Source of the DNA: Pleomorphomonas oryzae DSM 16300
GTDB lineage: Bacteria; Pseudomonadota; Alphaproteobacteria; Rhizobiales; Pleomorphomonadaceae
DNA length: 64,000 nucleotides
Direction of reading: 5' to 3'
Assembly: GCF_000422965.1 (NCBI RefSeq)
Contig: NZ_AUHB01000012.1
Location: 1-64,000, forward strand
A model generated the notes under the pieces. The model did not search any database, was not told the origin of the DNA, and saw only the letters and a program-made list of their open reading frames with translations. Both the position numbers and the translations under genes were made by a program. The stretch's first letter is position 1; each line of letters starts with the position of its first letter. Shown in pieces: positions 1 to 10,828 of this stretch.

Positions 1-20
1 AGAGCTTGAGGTAACAGGCG

Positions 21-1787
21 ATGACACGGCAGATGACAGGCGCGGAAATGGTCATCCAGGCGCTGATCGATCAGGGCGTCGACACCATTTTCGGTTACCC
101 CGGTGGCGCTGTGCTGCCGATCTTCGACGAACTGTTCCAGCAGGAAGAGGTTCGCCACATCCTCGTCCGTCATGAGCAGGGCGCGGGACATGCCGCCGAA
201 GGCTATGCCCGCTCGACCGGCAAGGTCGGCGTGGCGCTGGCCACTTCCGGCCCCGGCGCCACCAACATGGTGACGGCGCTGACCGATGCGCTGCTCGACT
301 CGATTCCGATGGTCTGCATCACCGGCCAGGTGCCGACGACGCTGATCGGCACCGACGCCTTCCAGGAGGCCGACACGGTCGGTATCACGCGGCCCTGCAC
401 CAAGCACAACTGGCTGGTCCGCCGCATCGAGGATCTGCCGGCCATCCTGCACGAGGCGTTCCGCATCGCCACCACCGGCCGTCCCGGCCCGGTTCTGGTC
501 GACATTCCGAAGAACATCCAGTTTCAGACCGGTACCTACGAGAACTGCAAGGACAAGTCGCTGACGCAGTATCATCCGGCGGTGAAGGCCCCGGATGCCG
601 CCATTCGCGAGGCCGTCGAGCTGATGGCCGCCGCCAAGAAGCCGATCCTCTATACCGGCGGCGGTGTCATCAACTCCGGTCCCAAGGCGGTGGCGCTCTT
701 GCGCGATCTCGTCAAGATGACCGGCTTCCCGGTGACCTCGACGCTGATGGGCCTCGGCGCCTATCCGGCTTCCGGCAAGAACTGGCTCGGCATGCTCGGC
801 ATGCACGGCACCTACGAAGCCAACCTCGCCATGCACGATTGCGACGTGATGGTTTGCATCGGCGCGCGCTTCGACGACCGTATCACCGGCCGCATCGATG
901 CCTTCTCGCCCAAGTCCAAGAAGATCCACATCGACATCGATCCGTCGTCGATCAACAAGAACGTGGTGGTCGACCTGCCGATCGTCGGCGATGTCGGCTC
1001 GGTGCTGGAAGACATGATCGCCGCCTGGAATGCCCGCAAGCCGGTGCAGGATAAGGTGGCGCATGCCGCCTGGTGGAAGCTGATCGACGGCTGGCGGGCC
1101 AAGAAGTGCCTGACCTATCGGCATTCGGCCGAGGCGATCATGCCGCAATATGCCATTGAGCGGTTGTTCGAGCTGACAAAGGGCCGTGACACCTACATCA
1201 CCACCGAGGTGGGCCAGCACCAGATGTGGGCGGCGCAGTATTATCATTTCGACGAGCCGAACCGCTTCATGACGTCGGGCGGTCTCGGCACCATGGGCTA
1301 TGGACTGCCGGCGGCCATCGGTACCCAGCTCGCCCACCCGGGTTCGCTGGTGATCGACATCGCCGGCGACGCGTCGATCCAGATGAGCATCCAGGAATTG
1401 TCGACGGCGGTGCAGCACGATGCGCCGGTCAAGGTGTTCATCCTCAACAACCAGCATCTGGGCATGGTCCGCCAGTGGCAGACGCTCTTTCACGGCAACC
1501 GGCTCAGCCACTCCACCACCGACTCGCAACCGGATTTCGTGCATCTGGCCGAGGCCTATGGCGCGGTGGGGATCCGCTGCTCCAAGCCTTCCGAGCTCGA
1601 CGATGCCATCGAGGAGATGATCCGCATCGATCGTCCGGTGCTGTTCGACTGCCAGGTGATCAGCCTCGCCAACTGCTTGCCGATGATCCCCTCGGGCAAG
1701 GCGCATAACGAGATGCTGCTCGACACCGGCGTTTCCGACGAGGAAATCGAAACGGCCATCGCTACAGTCGGCAAGGTTCTGGTGTGA
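21..1787 (+). CDS. ilvB: Acetolactate synthase, large (catalytic) subunit
   Basis: This enzyme condenses two pyruvates to 2-acetolactate, or pyruvate with 2-oxobutyrate, in the first common step of valine, leucine and isoleucine synthesis. The 588-residue protein has the N-terminal TPP-binding half with FGYPGGAVLPIFD near residue 23 and the catalytic Glu in RHEQGAGHAAEGYAR near residue 50. The central FAD/DHS-like domain follows, and the C-terminal TPP/Mg site is AGDASIQM near residue 450. This Ala form of the GDGS motif is typical of rhizobial IlvI proteins. The ATG has a GAGGTAA element upstream. The regulatory ACT subunit (ilvH/ilvN), which usually follows, is absent; a VOC-like gene starts 6 bases after the stop. 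The symbol ilvI would be equally apt. Confidence 0.95.
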   Translation: MTRQMTGAEMVIQALIDQGVDTIFGYPGGAVLPIFDELFQQEEVRHILVRHEQGAGHAAEGYARSTGKVGVALATSGPGATNMVTALTDALLDSIPMVCITGQVPTTLIGTDAFQEADTVGITRPCTKHNWLVRRIEDLPAILHEAFRIATTGRPGPVLVDIPKNIQFQTGTYENCKDKSLTQYHPAVKAPDAAIREAVELMAAAKKPILYTGGGVINSGPKAVALLRDLVKMTGFPVTSTLMGLGAYPASGKNWLGMLGMHGTYEANLAMHDCDVMVCIGARFDDRITGRIDAFSPKSKKIHIDIDPSSINKNVVVDLPIVGDVGSVLEDMIAAWNARKPVQDKVAHAAWWKLIDGWRAKKCLTYRHSAEAIMPQYAIERLFELTKGRDTYITTEVGQHQMWAAQYYHFDEPNRFMTSGGLGTMGYGLPAAIGTQLAHPGSLVIDIAGDASIQMSIQELSTAVQHDAPVKVFILNNQHLGMVRQWQTLFHGNRLSHSTTDSQPDFVHLAEAYGAVGIRCSKPSELDDAIEEMIRIDRPVLFDCQVISLANCLPMIPSGKAHNEMLLDTGVSDEEIETAIATVGKVLV

Positions 1788-1793
1788 GGCGTC

Positions 1794-2450
1794 ATGGCCG
1801 ATCTTGAACTCGATCATCTGTTTGTTTTCGTTGATCCGGCGGATGCGCAGCCGGGCGGCGTTGCCTTCGATCGGCTTGCCGCGCTCGGCCTCGAACCATC
1901 GTTTACGCGCCGGCACGTGGGGCAAGGAACGGCCAACCTTTGCTATGCCTTCGACAACGCATATCTCGAACTGCTTTTCGTCGTCGACGAGAGTGAACTG
2001 AAAGCTTCGCCGCTCGGCCGCGCCGGTTTTGCCCAGCGGGCGGCGTGGCGGCAGACCGGCGCCTCGCCCTTCGGCATCGCCTGCCGGGGCGATCTGCCAG
2101 GCAAGAGCTGGACCTATCGCAACCCCGACTTTCCACCCGGCGTGTCGATTGCCATGTCTGAGGAAGGCGACGATCCGGCGATGCCCTTGGCTTTCTCCTC
2201 GCCGGTCCATGCGCCACCAGCAGACTGGACCGACGGACGGGCCGGGCGTCGGCAGACGGCGGCCGGGTTGACCCAGCTGACCATCGAACGGCTGACGCTG
2301 CCGAGGCTCCCCGTCGCGGGCGGCGCGCTCGACAGCTTCCACCGCGCCGGTCTGATCAAGGCACTGGAGATCGCCGAAGGCGAGCCGGAGCTGTTGATCG
2401 GCCTTGAGCCTGGCAGGCGGCTTCGTCTGCCGTTGTTTATGGCCGCCTGA
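1794..2450 (+). CDS. VOC/glyoxalase-like domain protein
   Basis: The 218-residue protein has the start typical of glyoxalase-like (VOC superfamily) proteins: LDHLFVFVD at residues 6-14, then a small beta-alpha-beta module with GTANLCYAFDNAYLELL near residue 45. Members of this group are mostly uncharacterised; some bind a divalent metal and small ligands. His8 and Glu/Asp residues in the first module could be metal ligands, but this is inference. The gene starts 6 bases after the acetolactate synthase stop, so it is probably cotranscribed. It occupies the position where the acetolactate synthase regulatory subunit would be expected but shows no ACT-domain features. Confidence 0.7.
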   Translation: MADLELDHLFVFVDPADAQPGGVAFDRLAALGLEPSFTRRHVGQGTANLCYAFDNAYLELLFVVDESELKASPLGRAGFAQRAAWRQTGASPFGIACRGDLPGKSWTYRNPDFPPGVSIAMSEEGDDPAMPLAFSSPVHAPPADWTDGRAGRRQTAAGLTQLTIERLTLPRLPVAGGALDSFHRAGLIKALEIAEGEPELLIGLEPGRRLRLPLFMAA

Positions 2451-2473
2451 AGGCCGCTTGTGCGGCGAGGGTC

Positions 2474-2491
2474 GCCGGACTATCGTCCGGC
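2474..2491 (+). other. Small hairpin in the pdxJ leader
   Basis: A 7-bp perfect stem (GCCGGAC with GTCCGGC) closes a 4-base loop, 27 bases before the pdxJ ATG. No T-run follows, so it is not an obvious terminator. It may be a fortuitous GC-rich hairpin. Confidence 0.3.
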
Positions 2492-2517
2492 CCGTCCCAA
2501 CCTTCAGGTCGGCTTCG

Positions 2518-3267
2518 ATGACCCACACCAAGCTCTCCGTCAACGTCAACGCCATCGCCCAACTGCGCAATCGGCGCGACTTGCCCTGGCCCTCGGTGGT
2601 CGGCCTGTCGCGTATTGCCTTGGAGGCAGGGGCTGCCGGCATCACCGTGCATCCACGGCCGGACGAACGGCACATCCGCCGCACTGATGTCTTCGCGTTG
2701 CAGGAGATGTTGAGAACCGACTGGCCGGGCCGCGAATACAATATCGAGGGCTATCCGACCGAGGAGTTCCTGAAACTCTGCGAGGCGGCACGCCCCGACC
2801 AGGTGACGCTGGTGCCCGACATGCCGGGCCAGAACACCTCCGACCACGGCTGGGATTGCGTCACCCACCAGGCGTTCCTGTCGGATGTGGTGAAGCGCAT
2901 CCAGGGGGAGGGCATGCGCGCCTCGATCTTCATCGACGCCGATCCGACGCAGGCGGCCGCCGCCGCGCTGACCGGCGCGCGGCGCATCGAGATCTATACC
3001 GGCCCCTATGGCCACACCTTCGATCCCGCCGAGCAGCGGGCGCGGCTCGAGGAAGTGGCGATCACGGCCGATGCGGCGGTCAAGCTCGGCATGGCCGTCA
3101 ACGCCGGCCACGACCTGACGCTCGACAACCTGCCGCCGCTGGTCAAACGGACGCCGCACATTGCGGAGGCGTCGATCGGCCACGCGGTGATCGCCGATTG
3201 CCTTGTTTACGGCATGGCGGAAACGGTGCGCCGCTATCGCTGCGCGCTCGGTGACTCCGACGCGTGA
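2518..3267 (+). CDS. pdxJ: Pyridoxine 5'-phosphate synthase
   Basis: PdxJ joins 3-amino-2-oxopropyl phosphate and 1-deoxyxylulose 5-phosphate to form pyridoxine 5'-phosphate in the DXP-dependent vitamin B6 pathway. The 249-residue protein has LSVNVNAIAQLRNRR at the start, GAAGITVHPRPDERHIR near residue 40, TLVPD near residue 98, and EIYTGPYG and VNAGHDLTLDN towards the end, all PdxJ signatures. The open frame extends upstream to 2404, inside the preceding gene. The ATG at 2518 gives the normal family length and start, so I chose it. A small hairpin (2474-2491) lies in the leader. Confidence 0.95.
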   Translation: MTHTKLSVNVNAIAQLRNRRDLPWPSVVGLSRIALEAGAAGITVHPRPDERHIRRTDVFALQEMLRTDWPGREYNIEGYPTEEFLKLCEAARPDQVTLVPDMPGQNTSDHGWDCVTHQAFLSDVVKRIQGEGMRASIFIDADPTQAAAAALTGARRIEIYTGPYGHTFDPAEQRARLEEVAITADAAVKLGMAVNAGHDLTLDNLPPLVKRTPHIAEASIGHAVIADCLVYGMAETVRRYRCALGDSDA

Positions 3268-3304
3268 GCGCATGAGGCAATTGATATTGCCGTTGCACCT
3301 CTTT

Positions 3305-3407
3305 CTGCCTGAGATCCTCTGCCTTCGCAGAGGAAGACAAGAAAATTATATATCAGAAACAAACATATAAGCTGTCTTCCTCTGCGAAGGCAGAGGACCT
3401 CAGGCAG
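3305..3407. repeat. Nested inverted repeat, REP/BIME-like, between convergent genes
   Basis: Two 35-base arms (3305-3339 and 3373-3407) are reverse complements with one mismatch and are separated by a 33-base AT-rich spacer. Each arm also holds its own 7-bp hairpin, CCTCTGC/GCAGAGG, with a 4-base loop. The layout matches paired REP units in opposite orientation. It sits between the convergent pdxJ and racemase genes and could also act as a bidirectional terminator. Confidence 0.75.
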
Positions 3408-3439
3408 GATAGGACAAGGCGCTGATATAGGGCGCCCTG

Positions 3440-4153
3440 TTACTCCGCAGCCACCTTCATCTCGCCGGCCAAGGCGAAATCCACTGCCGCAGCGGCATGG
3501 ATCGTGGTGCTGTCGAAGCCCGGCAGCGGCAGGGCGTCGGGGTCGAGCAGCAGGCAAATTTCGGTGCAGCCGAGGATGACGGCGTCGCAGCCTTCGTCCT
3601 TCGCCTGAGCGATCAGATTGAGGAAGGCGGCGCGGGATTCGTCACGGACGACGCCGGCGCACAGCTCGTTGAAAATCACGTCGTGAACGACGGTGCGGCC
3701 GGCCTCGCCGGGCGTGGTCATCGCCAGGCCATGGGCGGCCATGCGCCGGGCATAGAAGCCCTGTTCCATGGTGTAGCGGGTGGCAAGCAGCAGCGGCCGG
3801 CGGATGCCGGCGGCGCTCAGCACCTTTGCCGTCTCGTCGATGATGTTGAGGAGCGGGATCTGAACGGCGGCGGCCACTTCGTCGGCCACGAGATGCATGG
3901 TGTTGGTGCAGATCAAGACGCAGTCGGCGCCGGCCCGCTCCAGCCCTTGCGCGGCTTTGCCGAGGCGGGCGGCGGCATCGTTCCACCGGCCAGCCTTCTG
4001 CAGATCGACGATCGATTGGAAATCGACCGAATGCATCACCAGTTCGGCCGAATGCAGGCCGCCAAGACGCGTCCGCGCCGCCTCGTTGATCATCTTGTAG
4101 TAGATGGCGGTGCTCTCAAAGCTCATGCCACCGATAAGGCCAATGGTGCGCAT
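3440..4153 (-). CDS. Aspartate/glutamate racemase family protein
   Basis: The family interconverts L- and D-amino acids, mostly Asp or Glu, by a cofactor-independent two-cysteine mechanism. The 237-residue protein shows both catalytic cysteine regions: CTNTMH near residue 83 and GCTEI near residue 195. The N-terminus IGLIGGMSFEST is typical of the YgeA/RacX subgroup. An upstream GTG at 4156 is possible, but the ATG at 4153 fits family starts. The gene is divergent from an Lrp/AsnC regulator 163 bases away, which probably controls it. The substrate is not defined by sequence; broad-specificity racemases belong to the same group. Confidence 0.88.
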   Translation of the reverse strand: MRTIGLIGGMSFESTAIYYKMINEAARTRLGGLHSAELVMHSVDFQSIVDLQKAGRWNDAAARLGKAAQGLERAGADCVLICTNTMHLVADEVAAAVQIPLLNIIDETAKVLSAAGIRRPLLLATRYTMEQGFYARRMAAHGLAMTTPGEAGRTVVHDVIFNELCAGVVRDESRAAFLNLIAQAKDEGCDAVILGCTEICLLLDPDALPLPGFDSTTIHAAAAVDFALAGEMKVAAE

Positions 4154-4316
4154 CACAGGTCCCCTTGTCGCGATGGCTAATCATAGCGTCGTTCACGCGC
4201 AAGGCGTTTGCAAGCCGCGGCGCTCGATAATCCATTCACGCAAACAACTGGCGCTCTTGTGGCATATCGTGCAAAATAGATGCGCCATCTTTCTGATGCA
4301 AGGGAATCGGGGGCGC

Positions 4317-4781
4317 ATGCTCGACGAACGCGACCGAAAGCTCCTGGAGCTGCTGCAACGCGACGCCGGCCTTTCGGTCATCGATCTGGCCGACCGGGTG
4401 GCGCTGTCGGTGTCTGCCTGCTCGCGACGCATCCAGCGGCTGGAGACCGAGGGCTACATCGCCCGCCGCACGGTGGTGCTTGACCGTGGCCGGATGGGCG
4501 TGCCGACCACCGTCTATGCCCTGATCCGTACCGCCCATCACTCGGCTGACTGGATGGAGCGTTTCGCCGCCGTCATCGCCGACATACCCGAAGTGGTGGA
4601 AGCCCATCGCCTGACCGGCAACGTCGATTACATCCTGAAGCTCGCCCTGCCGCGTGTCGAGCATTACGACGTGATCTACAAGAAGATCATCCGCAAGGTT
4701 GAACTGTTTGACGTGAGCGCTTCCATTTCGATGGAAACGCTGAAAGACGGAGCGCCGCTGCCCGTCGACTATGCGCCATGA
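4317..4781 (+). CDS. Lrp/AsnC family transcriptional regulator
   Basis: The 154-residue protein has an N-terminal winged HTH (LDERDRKLLELLQRDAG, then LADRVALSVSACSRRIQRLE at about residues 22-41). A C-terminal RAM/ACT-like ligand domain contains HRLTGNVDYILKL near residue 100. The reading frame is open upstream into the divergent racemase gene, but ATG 4317 matches the canonical start. Lrp/AsnC proteins sense amino acids. Its position back-to-back with an amino-acid racemase suggests local control of that gene and autoregulation from the shared 163-base intergenic region. Confidence 0.88.
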   Translation: MLDERDRKLLELLQRDAGLSVIDLADRVALSVSACSRRIQRLETEGYIARRTVVLDRGRMGVPTTVYALIRTAHHSADWMERFAAVIADIPEVVEAHRLTGNVDYILKLALPRVEHYDVIYKKIIRKVELFDVSASISMETLKDGAPLPVDYAP

Positions 4782-4897
4782 TGCTATTCTTAAGGACGAA
4801 ACGGCTATTTCTTGGTCAGCCGGCTAAGCCGATCAGGGATTCTTAACCGTACTTATGCAGACAATCCGATGTATCGGGCGTATGTCGGGAGGAATGC

Positions 4898-6583
4898 ATG
4901 GCCCTCAAAAATCTGCGAATTTCGCTGAAGATAGCGATTTCGCTCGTCTCCATTATCGTCTTCTCGCTGGCTGCCGTCTTCTACGCGGCTGAAAGCATGA
5001 CGAAGCTCAACGCCGAGCAGGCGCAGTTCATCGATCGCGATGCCCAGTCCACCCTCCTTGCCAAGGAGATCGAGGGCGCCGCCTACCGTCTGAACACCAC
5101 GCTTTATCGGCTGATTACCACCTTCGACAGCGACCAGCTCGACAAGCTGACCGCCGAGGTGAAGAACGCCGAGCCGCAGTTCCGGACGGCGATCGATGGC
5201 ATCCGCTCGCGCCGGGCCGATCTGTCGGCCGATCTCGACGCCATCGCCCAGCCGCTCGACGAGCTGTTCGCCAAGACCAAGGAGGTGGTCGAGGCGGCCA
5301 AGCTGATGGATGCGGGCCATGGTCGCGAGGTGATCTCCGGCGAGGTCGAGCCACGCATCGACGCCATTTTGCAGGCCACCGACAAGCTCCTGTCGACCGT
5401 CGAGACGCAGTTGGTTGCCAACCGAAGCGCGCTCGACGCCGAGGCCAATTCCACCGTCACCGTCATGGTGGCGATGGTGGCCGGCGGGCTGATGGCCGGC
5501 CTGCTGGTGGCTCTTGCCATCTCGCAACGCGGCATCGCGGTGCCGATTCATCAGCTGTCGGCGGCCATGTCACGTTACGCCAAGGGCGAGTTCTCCGAGG
5601 CGCCGCACGGCACCGAGCGTAAGGACGAGATCGGCACCATGGCGCGGGCGCTTGCCGTGTTCCGCGACAATGGCGTCGAGGCGGAGCGGCTGCGGGAGCA
5701 GCAGCGCGATGCCGAGGCGGCCCGCGAATGCGACCGGCTCGCCCTGCTAGCGGAACTCGCCAGCGATTTCGAAGGCACCATGGGCGGCGTTGTCGAGGCG
5801 GTCGGCAAGGCGGCTGTCGAGATGAACCAGGGTGCGTCGTCGCTACAGACGGCCACCGAGCGGACGGCATCCACCGCCTGCAGCGTTTCCGCTTCGTCGC
5901 AGGTGATGTCGCAGAACGTTCAGGAAGTGTCGGCGGCGGCCGGTCAGATTTCCTCCTCGATCGAGGATATTTCCCGTCAGGTGGAAAGCGCCAGGTCCAT
6001 TGCCGAGGAGGCCGGCACCCAGGCAAAGCAGACAGCGACCATCGTCGGTGACCTCACCGAGGCGACGCATCGTATCGGCGAGGTGGTGAGCTTGATCACC
6101 TCCATTGCCGATCAGACCAACCTCCTGGCCCTCAATGCCACCATCGAGGCAGCGCGAGCAGGCGAAGCGGGCAAGGGCTTTGCCGTCGTCGCCGGCGAGG
6201 TGAAGGCGCTGGCCGGCCAGACCGCCAAGGCCACGGACGAAATCTCCGGCCATATTTCGACGGTGCAGGATGTGACCGATCGGGCGGTGAAGGCGATCAA
6301 CCGCATCTCCTCGACCATCGGAGAGATCAAGTCGGTGAGCGTCACCATGTCGGCGTCGATGCAGGAGCAGATGGCGGCGACACAGGCCATCGTGCAGAGC
6401 GTCACCTACGCCGCATCGGGTGCGCAGGAGGTGTCGGCCGGCATCAACGGCGTCGCCGAGACGGCCCAGACGTCGGGCACGGCGGTCGCCACCATCTACG
6501 CCATGTCGGGCGAGTTGCTCGGCTCCGTCGATCAACTGAAGACCAAGTCGTCGGAATTCGCCACCCGCATCCGCGTGGGGTGA
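4898..6583 (+). CDS. Methyl-accepting chemotaxis protein (first of three)
   Basis: This is a transmembrane chemoreceptor that controls CheA kinase activity. The 561-residue protein has TM1 at about residues 11-31, an all-helical periplasmic sensor of about 150 residues with a four-helix-bundle look, TM2 at about 186-207, a HAMP segment ([16 protein letters not shown]) and a long cytoplasmic coiled coil. The conserved hairpin tip has [19 protein letters not shown] near residue 407. No C-terminal CheR-tethering pentapeptide is visible. A strong GGGAGGA ribosome site precedes the ATG. It appears monocistronic. The ligand is unknown. Confidence 0.95.
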   Translation: MALKNLRISLKIAISLVSIIVFSLAAVFYAAESMTKLNAEQAQFIDRDAQSTLLAKEIEGAAYRLNTTLYRLITTFDSDQLDKLTAEVKNAEPQFRTAIDGIRSRRADLSADLDAIAQPLDELFAKTKEVVEAAKLMDAGHGREVISGEVEPRIDAILQATDKLLSTVETQLVANRSALDAEANSTVTVMVAMVAGGLMAGLLVALAISQRGIAVPIHQLSAAMSRYAKGEFSEAPHGTERKDEIGTMARALAVFRDNGVEAERLREQQRDAEAARECDRLALLAELASDFEGTMGGVVEAVGKAAVEMNQGASSLQTATERTASTACSVSASSQVMSQNVQEVSAAAGQISSSIEDISRQVESARSIAEEAGTQAKQTATIVGDLTEATHRIGEVVSLITSIADQTNLLALNATIEAARAGEAGKGFAVVAGEVKALAGQTAKATDEISGHISTVQDVTDRAVKAINRISSTIGEIKSVSVTMSASMQEQMAATQAIVQSVTYAASGAQEVSAGINGVAETAQTSGTAVATIYAMSGELLGSVDQLKTKSSEFATRIRVG

Positions 6584-6698
6584 GCGGTGTCGATCGTCAA
6601 TAAGGGCCGGGCAGCTTGCTGTCCAGCTCTTGTCGTTTGGGGCTGATGACAAAACCTGTCGATACCCCAGGCGATACTGCGCTTCATAGGAGCGCAGA

Positions 6699-7208
6699 AT
6701 GATTAGTCTTCATGACATTTCCGTGCCGGTGTTCGGCCGCTATCTCAATCGGCTCGACGGCCTTGTCCTCATTGCGGCGGCCTATGTCGCTGATCGCGAC
6801 CTGCCGCAGGAGGCGCTGCTTCAGTCGCGCCTCGCTCCGGATATGCTGCCCTTCGAGGCGCAGGTGCGGATCGCCGCGCGGTTTCCATTGAGGGCTCTCG
6901 GACCTCTGGTTCCGCGCTTGCCGGACTTCGATTTCCCGGAGGCTGCGTCGTTTGCTGATCTCAGAGCCGATATTGCCGCCGTCGTGGGTGCGCTGTCGGC
7001 TCTAGGACCGGCCGATCTCGACGGTCGCGAGAGGGAGATCGTCACCGACCGCGCCGGCCTTGCCGACATCACCTTGCCGGCAGCGCGCTTCGTCGCCGAA
7101 TACGCGCTGCCCAACATGTTCTTCCACCACACCACCGCCTACGCCATCGCCCGCTGGGAGGGCGTGAAGCTCGGCAAGGCGGATTTCGACGGGTGGCACA
7201 GGTACTGA
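6699..7208 (+). CDS. DUF1993 family protein
   Basis: The 169-residue protein matches the DUF1993 family, helical proteins related to the DinB/YfiT fold and without an assigned function. Recognisable parts are the start SLHDISVPVFGRYLNRL, the run RLAPDMLPFEAQVRIAA near residue 46 and the end NMFFHHTTAYAIARWEGVKLGKADF. There is no signal peptide or membrane segment. It converges on fumC with only 3 bases between stop codons. The neighbours give no functional clue. Confidence 0.8.
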   Translation: MISLHDISVPVFGRYLNRLDGLVLIAAAYVADRDLPQEALLQSRLAPDMLPFEAQVRIAARFPLRALGPLVPRLPDFDFPEAASFADLRADIAAVVGALSALGPADLDGREREIVTDRAGLADITLPAARFVAEYALPNMFFHHTTAYAIARWEGVKLGKADFDGWHRY

Positions 7209-7211
7209 GGC

Positions 7212-8600
7212 TCACTCCGGTCCGATCATCCGCTCCGGCCTGACCAGGGCGTCGAACTCCGCATCGGTGACGTAGCCGCCGCCGACCGCTTCCTCGCGCA
7301 GCGTGGTGCCGTTCTTGTGGGCGGTCTTGGCGATCTTGGCGGCGATGTCGTAGCCGACCTTGGGGGCGAGGGCGGTGACCAGCATCAGGGAGCGGCCGAG
7401 GGCGGCCTTGATGTTGTCTTCGCGCGGTTCGATGCCGACGACGCAGTTGTCGGTGAAGGAGATGGCGGCGTCGGCGAGAAGCGTCACCGATTGCAGGAAA
7501 TTATAGGCCATCACCGGGTTGTAGACGTTGAGCTCGAAGTGGCCCTGGCTGCCGGCGAAGGTCAGTGCCGAATGGTTGCCGAATACCTGGACGCAGACCA
7601 TGGTCAGCGCCTCGCACTGCGTCGGGTTGACCTTGCCCGGCATGATCGACGAGCCCGGCTCGTTCTCCGGCAGCGACAGCTCGCCGAGGCCGGAGCGCGG
7701 GCCGGAACCCAGGAGGCGGATGTCGTTGGCGATTTTGAAGAGGCTCGCCGCCACGGTGTTGAGGGCGCCGTGGCTCATCACCATGGCGTCGTGGGCGGCC
7801 AGCGCCTCGAACTTGTTGGGCGCCGAGGTGAAGGGGTGGCCGGTGAGTTCGGCGACGCGGGCAGCGATCTTCTCGGCAAAGCCCTTGGGGGCGTTGAGCC
7901 CGGTGCCGACGGCGGTGCCGCCCTGGGCAATCTCCATCAGCATCGGCAGCGTCTGCTGGATGCGCTTGATGCCGTTCTCCACCTGCTTGGCATAGCCGGA
8001 GAATTCCTGGCCCAGCGTCAGCGGCGTCGCATCCTGGGTGTGGGTGCGGCCGATTTTGATGATGTCGGCCCAGCTCCTGGCCTTGGCGTCGAGCGCCTTG
8101 TGCAGGTGGTGGAGCGCCGGCAGCAGCTTCTCGATCACTTCCGAGGCGGCGGCGATGTGCATGGCCGACGGATAGGTGTCGTTGGACGATTGGCTCATGT
8201 TGACGTGGTCGTTGGGATGCACCGGCTTCTTGGAGCCGAGCGTGCCGCCCAGGATCTCGATCGCCCGGCTAGAGATCACCTCGTTGGCATTCATGTTGGT
8301 CTGGGTGCCGGAGCCGGTCTGCCAGACGGCCAGCGGGAAATGGGCGTCGAGCTTGCCGTCGATCACCTCCTGCGCCGCCGTGACGATGGCGTCGCAAAGC
8401 TTGGGATCGAGTTTGCCGAGATCGCGGTTGACCTCGGCGGCGGCGCGCTTCAGCACACCCAGCGCCTTGACGATGGCCTTGGGCTGCTTTTCCCAGCCGA
8501 TCTTGAAATTGCCGAGGGAGCGCTGCGTCTGCGCGCCCCAATAGACCGAAGCGTCGACGTCGATGGGGCCAAAGGTGTCGGATTCAATGCGGGTGGACAA
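7212..8600 (-). CDS. fumC: Class II fumarate hydratase
   Basis: FumC hydrates fumarate to L-malate in the TCA cycle, using no iron-sulfur cluster. The 462-residue protein has the class II signatures: [13 protein letters not shown] near residue 97, [14 protein letters not shown] near residue 127, [12 protein letters not shown] near residue 187 and the family signature [15 protein letters not shown] near residue 316. The start is a TTG at 8600 with an AGGGAG ribosome site 7 bases upstream. No in-frame ATG fits better. The gene is transcribed away from the TetR gene. Confidence 0.95.
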   Translation of the reverse strand: MSTRIESDTFGPIDVDASVYWGAQTQRSLGNFKIGWEKQPKAIVKALGVLKRAAAEVNRDLGKLDPKLCDAIVTAAQEVIDGKLDAHFPLAVWQTGSGTQTNMNANEVISSRAIEILGGTLGSKKPVHPNDHVNMSQSSNDTYPSAMHIAAASEVIEKLLPALHHLHKALDAKARSWADIIKIGRTHTQDATPLTLGQEFSGYAKQVENGIKRIQQTLPMLMEIAQGGTAVGTGLNAPKGFAEKIAARVAELTGHPFTSAPNKFEALAAHDAMVMSHGALNTVAASLFKIANDIRLLGSGPRSGLGELSLPENEPGSSIMPGKVNPTQCEALTMVCVQVFGNHSALTFAGSQGHFELNVYNPVMAYNFLQSVTLLADAAISFTDNCVVGIEPREDNIKAALGRSLMLVTALAPKVGYDIAAKIAKTAHKNGTTLREEAVGGGYVTDAEFDALVRPERMIGPE

Positions 8601-8910
8601 GCGCGAACTCCCTCATGTCTTGTCGATCGTCGGTGACGCGCCGATGTGGTGGACGGGTAGCGCCATGCGCAAGCGATTGACTTTGGAGCGTTTCCTCGTT
8701 GGCCGGGTGCGACCATCCGGTCGGCAACTGCTCTAGGCGATTTTCATCAGGGATTCCACCCATGCCTAAGGAGAAAGACGGGGTTTCACTGAAATGTGGT
8801 CATGAGAAAGAGGCGCTTGACAAGGGAAGGGCACTCGCACTAAAACCACGGAACCGTACCGTACGGTACATAAGTTTTCGACACCGCTGACAGAGAGCGA
8901 ACCTTCCGCC
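8601..8910. promoter_or_regulatory. Divergent intergenic region, fumC / tetR
   Basis: These 310 bases hold the upstream regions of fumC (minus strand) and the TetR gene (plus strand). The only distinct element is the palindrome at 8856-8869. Short open frames across the region lack coding character. Confidence 0.5.
8856..8869. promoter_or_regulatory. Perfect 14-bp palindrome, putative TetR operator
   Basis: GTACCGTACGGTAC is a perfect palindrome 41 bases before the ATG of the adjacent TetR-family gene, the usual position for an autoregulatory operator. The ten bases GTACGGTACA (8861-8870) recur exactly at 10960-10969, upstream of a chemoreceptor gene. Operator function is inferred. Confidence 0.55.
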
Positions 8911-9534
8911 ATGGAGCCCTTCACGCCCCGCCAGAATGCCGTGCTGGAATGCGCGCTGCAGCTGTTGGTCGCCGGTGGCGAGCGGGCGCTGACCACGGCC
9001 GGCCTGGCGCGGGCGGCCAATTGCTCCAAGGAAAGTCTCTACAAGTGGTTCGGCGATCGTGACGGCCTGTTGGCGGCGATGATCACCTATCAGGCGAGCA
9101 AGGTGCGGACGCCGGGGCCGCGCGAGAGCATGCCGACCCTCGACGATTTCACCCGCAGCCTCGTCGTCTTTGCCGAGGATCTGCTCGGTGTGCTCTCAGG
9201 GGAAGTGTCGCTGGCGCTCAATCGTCTCGCCATCGGCCAGGCCGACCGCGACGGCGCTCGGCTCGGCGCCCTGCTGCGCGAGCACGGTCGGCTGCCGATC
9301 GAGCAGCGTGCCCGCGCCCTTCTGGAGCTTGGCCGGCGGCACGGCTACCTGCAGTTTTCCGATACGCGCGAGGCCTACGAGACGCTTTATGGCCTGATCG
9401 TTCATGACGGCCACGTGCGGATGCTGCTCGGCGAACCGCCTGCAGGTCTGGCCGAGGAACGGTCGCAGCGGGCGCGGCTGGCGATCTCGCAGTTTTTCCG
9501 TCTCTATGGGCATGGCGCCCAGGACATCGAGTAA
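8911..9534 (+). CDS. TetR/AcrR family transcriptional regulator
   Basis: The 207-residue protein has an N-terminal HTH at about residues 27-50 (LTTAGLARAANCSKESLYKW), followed by a helical, poorly conserved ligand domain, as usual for TetR repressors. The HTH ends in the typical YKWFGDRDGLLAAMI helix-4 segment. A perfect palindrome lies just upstream and is a candidate operator. The gene is followed after 77 bases by ilvC, but nothing shows that it regulates ilvC. The ligand is unknown. Confidence 0.88.
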   Translation: MEPFTPRQNAVLECALQLLVAGGERALTTAGLARAANCSKESLYKWFGDRDGLLAAMITYQASKVRTPGPRESMPTLDDFTRSLVVFAEDLLGVLSGEVSLALNRLAIGQADRDGARLGALLREHGRLPIEQRARALLELGRRHGYLQFSDTREAYETLYGLIVHDGHVRMLLGEPPAGLAEERSQRARLAISQFFRLYGHGAQDIE

Positions 9535-9551
9535 TCCGATTTCACGAGTGA

Positions 9552-10738
<1,187 letters not shown>

Positions 10739-10791
10739 AGACGCAGGCGTAAGGTTCGGAACAGCTAAGCGCGTCATTCTCAAGATGACGA

Positions 10792-10828
10792 AGCCGGGAA
10801 GCCTCGAGGCTTTCCGGCTTTTCTTTTT
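10792..10828 (+). terminator. Rho-independent terminator after ilvC
   Basis: A 12-bp stem with one G-T pair (10792-10803 with 10808-10819) and a TCGA loop is followed by TTTTCTTTTT. It lies downstream of both copies of the ilvC 3' end. Confidence 0.9.

Noticed and set aside
7317-8636. 439-codon open frame antisense to fumC
   Set aside because: It is a shadow of fumC, which has all class II fumarase signatures.
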